From a virus, in the IMG/VR virus record IMGVR_UViG_3300029448_000366, positions 1 through 26,230 of that record: a stretch of 26,230 nt of DNA, one strand, 5' to 3'. The notes under the pieces are model-generated. The model was not told the origin of the DNA. It was given only the letters and a program-made list of their open reading frames with translations, and did not search any database. Position numbers and translations under genes: made by a program. Positions 24,477-26,230 of this stretch are shown here, piece after piece (positions within the stretch are counted from its first letter, which is position 1; the number at the start of each line of letters is the position of its first letter).

Positions 24477-25664
24477 TTATCTTCCTATATCCTTTAAATA
24501 TTTTTCTTTTGCTTCTTCCCACGAGATGTTAATCATTCCGGAATAGAATAATTTCTCTGGTTTTATTTTGTTTTGTTCTAATAGTTTTTCATATCGTTTG
24601 ATTGCTTTTCTTTTCCACCAACTATCTATATACTCTATGTCTCTGTCAAACATATTTCTGATTACAAGTTGGTCTTCATTGATTTCACTTCTTAGAAATT
24701 CTTTTCCATTTTGATATATGTTAGCAAAATAACAACCTCGTTTAAATCCGTGTTCATACTTTGCTCTCTTGATATCTAACTCTTTATATATCATTTGAAT
24801 AATCTTTTGTTTAATACCTGTAACGGGTTGTCCAGTTTTAGAAGTAGTTACTTCATCATATCTTTCTCTGTTGTTATCTTTCAACCATTGATGCCATACA
24901 TCATAAAATTTATCATCTGGTTTTAAACTAATCTTACCTTTGGTTTCACCAAGAGTTTTCCATTGTGGTATTCCATTATACATTGAGTGAATACCATACA
25001 AAGCAGTAGTAGATATACCGACTAATGTTTGTCCATATAGTTTCTTCCAAGTATCACGAACTACTTTTGATGTAACCATTTGTGCTACTAACTTACCACC
25101 CAACATATTGAAACCTAATGGTTGAACACAACATATTGTAGTTCCGATTGCAGTGTGATTTAGTTTACCCTCTTTAAATTTATTTTCTTTGTTCCAACCG
25201 ATTAGTGTATCTCTAACTCCTAATGAAGTTACATCACTACCTAAACAAATCATACCTAATACTTTATTAGTTGATTTATCTCTAACATAAAATTTTACAT
25301 TACGGCCTGGATTAGCTGTGAACTCCATTGAGTGAATTAGTCTTCTTGTGATAATCCAATCCTCGTTTGCTTTCGCATTACCTTGTTCTACTGGTTCGAC
25401 GATTGGTTCTATTGAATTGATTTCTTGAATTGTAAGTTCTTTATTGAATATGTCTGTTGGTTGCCAGATAGTCTTTTCTAATCTATCAATTGTATCTGCT
25501 CTATCCATAAAGAATTGTGGGTCTTTATTGAACTCTTCCCACTTCTTCCACAAGACTGATTCTTGTACTGACATTTCTTTTAGAAAGTCCATATTGTCTA
25601 TGAACTTTTGTTTCTCTGCTTCGTAATTAAACTCAGCTTCTCCGAAAAAGTTTTCAAAACTCAT
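24477..25664 (-). CDS. DruA-like (DUF4338) protein
   Basis: The 395-residue protein has, at about residues 104-245, the pattern I know from DUF4338, the family of the Druantia antiphage protein DruA. The blocks are a VKFYVRD...LGMICLGSD core, then GVRDTLIGWNKE (149-160) matching the family RDxxIGW motif. After these come TAIGTTICCVQPLGFNMLGG (171-190), VVRDTWKKLYGQTLVGISTT (201-220) and ALYG. The N-terminal ~100 residues are helical and charged, and the C-terminal part (WWKRKAIKRYEKLLEQNKIK) is basic. The biochemical activity of the family is not settled to my knowledge. GAGG is six bases before the ATG and the previous stop abuts it. Phage carriage is notable since DruA is best known from host defence. 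The large DruE helicase is absent from this window. Confidence is moderate without a profile search. Confidence 0.55.
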   Translation of the reverse strand: MSFENFFGEAEFNYEAEKQKFIDNMDFLKEMSVQESVLWKKWEEFNKDPQFFMDRADTIDRLEKTIWQPTDIFNKELTIQEINSIEPIVEPVEQGNAKANEDWIITRRLIHSMEFTANPGRNVKFYVRDKSTNKVLGMICLGSDVTSLGVRDTLIGWNKENKFKEGKLNHTAIGTTICCVQPLGFNMLGGKLVAQMVTSKVVRDTWKKLYGQTLVGISTTALYGIHSMYNGIPQWKTLGETKGKISLKPDDKFYDVWHQWLKDNNRERYDEVTTSKTGQPVTGIKQKIIQMIYKELDIKRAKYEHGFKRGCYFANIYQNGKEFLRSEINEDQLVIRNMFDRDIEYIDSWWKRKAIKRYEKLLEQNKIKPEKLFYSGMINISWEEAKEKYLKDIGR

Positions 25665-25817
25665 CTATAACCTCGTGATAATATATAGTTGTAAAGATAA
25701 AACAACAAATGCTAATATTGTTCTAATGAACTCCATTAGATGATTGTGTCGGTCAAAAAACCTTTCTATCTTATACCATACTGATTGTTTGTATTTTTTA
25801 TATTCTGCTTTACTCAT
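25665..25817 (-). CDS. 50-residue single-pass membrane protein
   Basis: A 50-codon frame begins MSKAEYKKYKQSVWYKIERF and ends at TAG (25667-25665), touching the ATG of the DruA-like gene. The N-terminal half is basic and amphipathic, with FDRHNHLMEF as a linker. Residues 31-49 (IRTILAFVVLSLQLYIITR) form one membrane span, so an N-in topology is likely. An AAGG sits 11 bases before the ATG. A near-consensus sigma70 promoter ends only 15 bases upstream, so a transcript from it would have almost no leader. No family is recognised. The abutting stop/start implies coupling to the downstream gene. Confidence 0.7.
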   Translation of the reverse strand: MSKAEYKKYKQSVWYKIERFFDRHNHLMEFIRTILAFVVLSLQLYIITRL

Positions 25818-25832
25818 AATTTATATAACCTT

Positions 25833-25861
25833 AATATACAACATTTTTGTTCCGTTGTCAA
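25833..25861 (-). promoter_or_regulatory. Near-consensus sigma70 promoter
   Basis: On the minus strand a perfect TTGACA (25861-25856) is followed after exactly 17 bases by TATATT (25838-25833), 11 of 12 consensus positions at optimal spacing. It sits in the 53-base gap after the 3D-domain gene and points into the membrane-peptide/DruA/ATPase/glycosyltransferase/HD/gp55 operon. This makes it a good candidate for an early or middle promoter read by host polymerase. It does not look like the Bacteroidetes type (TTG / TAnnTTTG). Confidence 0.75.
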
Positions 25862-25870
25862 GAACTTTTT

Positions 25871-26230
25871 TTAATTTGATATAAATTTTATATCCTCATT
25901 TAAATTTGCTTTCTTAATCTTAGCATCTGTAAACTTATATGGTTTGGTTCCTGGTGATTCCAAGATATCAATACGATTTACAAATCGTCTATTCATTGTA
26001 TCTTTGACTTGATAGACTCCGTTCTTTCCGTCTGTTCCAGTCAATACAATAAAGTCACCATAGTCTAACCAACCACCCCAACGCTTTAATAGATTTCTAC
26101 TCACCGCAACATACTTGTATTCTGATGCTTTATGTATTGTAATCTTTGTTCCGTCTGCTAATATATCTGGTGTTCTATCAGTCTGTCCTCTGACCGGGTG
26201 ATACATTGTAACCACAACATCAAGTCCGTC
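25871..26230 (-). CDS. 3D-domain / double-psi beta-barrel protein, 5' end outside the window
   Basis: The frame is open to the window edge with no stop, so the N terminus, probably with a signal peptide, is missing; a GTG at 26215 is unlikely to be the real start. The visible 119 residues contain VAVSRNLLKRWGGWLDYGDF, then VYQVKDTMNRRFVNRIDIL. The three Asp positions (YGD, KDT, RID) that name the 3D domain occupy the expected places, within a double-psi barrel related to RlpA and MltA. Such domains act on or bind peptidoglycan, and phage copies are usually associated with lysis or envelope passage. It precedes the strong promoter at 25833-25861 and may belong to a separate upstream unit. Confidence 0.65.
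   Translation of the reverse strand, partial: DGLDVVVTMYHPVRGQTDRTPDILADGTKITIHKASEYKYVAVSRNLLKRWGGWLDYGDFIVLTGTDGKNGVYQVKDTMNRRFVNRIDILESPGTKPYKFTDAKIKKANLNEDIKFISN

Noticed and set aside
24475-24522. Longer start of the GHKL/nuclease gene
   Set aside because: It would overlap the DruA-like gene by 46 bases; the downstream ATG at 24474 has AGGAAG and a two-base gap.
1-26230. Possibility of a host genomic fragment or prophage end because of the T9SS genes
   Set aside because: The cargo gene shares a 20-bp upstream element and the GACGGA preference with the phage tail genes, gene packing is uniform, and no integrase or attachment repeat is visible; an assembly chimera cannot be fully excluded.

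Overview
The window is AT-rich (about one third G+C by eye) and almost fully coding. It reads as part of the genome of a lytic, contractile-tailed phage related to the T4-like myoviruses of marine bacteria. The support is a T4 gp55-type late sigma factor, gp25- and gp6-like baseplate wedge proteins, a gp5/VgrG-like spike, and a long run of tail/fibre proteins in one translationally coupled minus-strand block. I saw no integrase, tRNA, transposase, CRISPR array or ribosomal gene. Nearly all genes are on the minus strand, so transcription runs from high to low coordinates. The only convincing plus-strand gene encodes a 73-residue membrane protein.

Right part (26230 to 19818, minus): a 3D/double-psi-barrel protein cut by the window edge, a 50-residue membrane protein behind a near-consensus sigma70 promoter, a DruA-like (DUF4338) protein, a GHKL ATPase with a C-terminal PD-(D/E)XK nuclease domain, a GT-B-like glycosyltransferase with a C-terminal helix-turn-helix-like tail, an HD phosphohydrolase, a small membrane-anchored coiled-coil protein and the late sigma factor. 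The genes touch or overlap and form one operon that ends at a bidirectional terminator at 19785-19814.

Middle (19409 to 4131, minus): the virion block. It runs from a small helical protein through spike, gp25, gp6, a DNRLRE-like protein, three unidentified structural proteins and a 1292-residue gpI/gp7-like protein with a LamG-like domain. A second unit holds one small structural protein and two paralogous fibre/tail proteins. Candidate late promoters precede both units.

Left part (4081 to 1, minus): the most unusual section. A 976-residue secreted protein with signal peptide, dockerin-like and cohesin-like segments and a C-terminal type IX secretion (T9SS) sorting domain is followed at once by a PorV/PorQ-family outer-membrane barrel, then a 43-residue membrane peptide, an 11-residue peptide with six cysteines, and a gene running off the edge. 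The cargo gene carries the same 20-bp upstream element as a phage tail unit. This phage therefore appears to encode and express late its own T9SS cargo with a candidate shuttle/acceptor protein. The host must then be a T9SS-bearing lineage (Bacteroidota, Marinimicrobia/SAR406, Ignavibacteria or relatives). The host assignment is inference.
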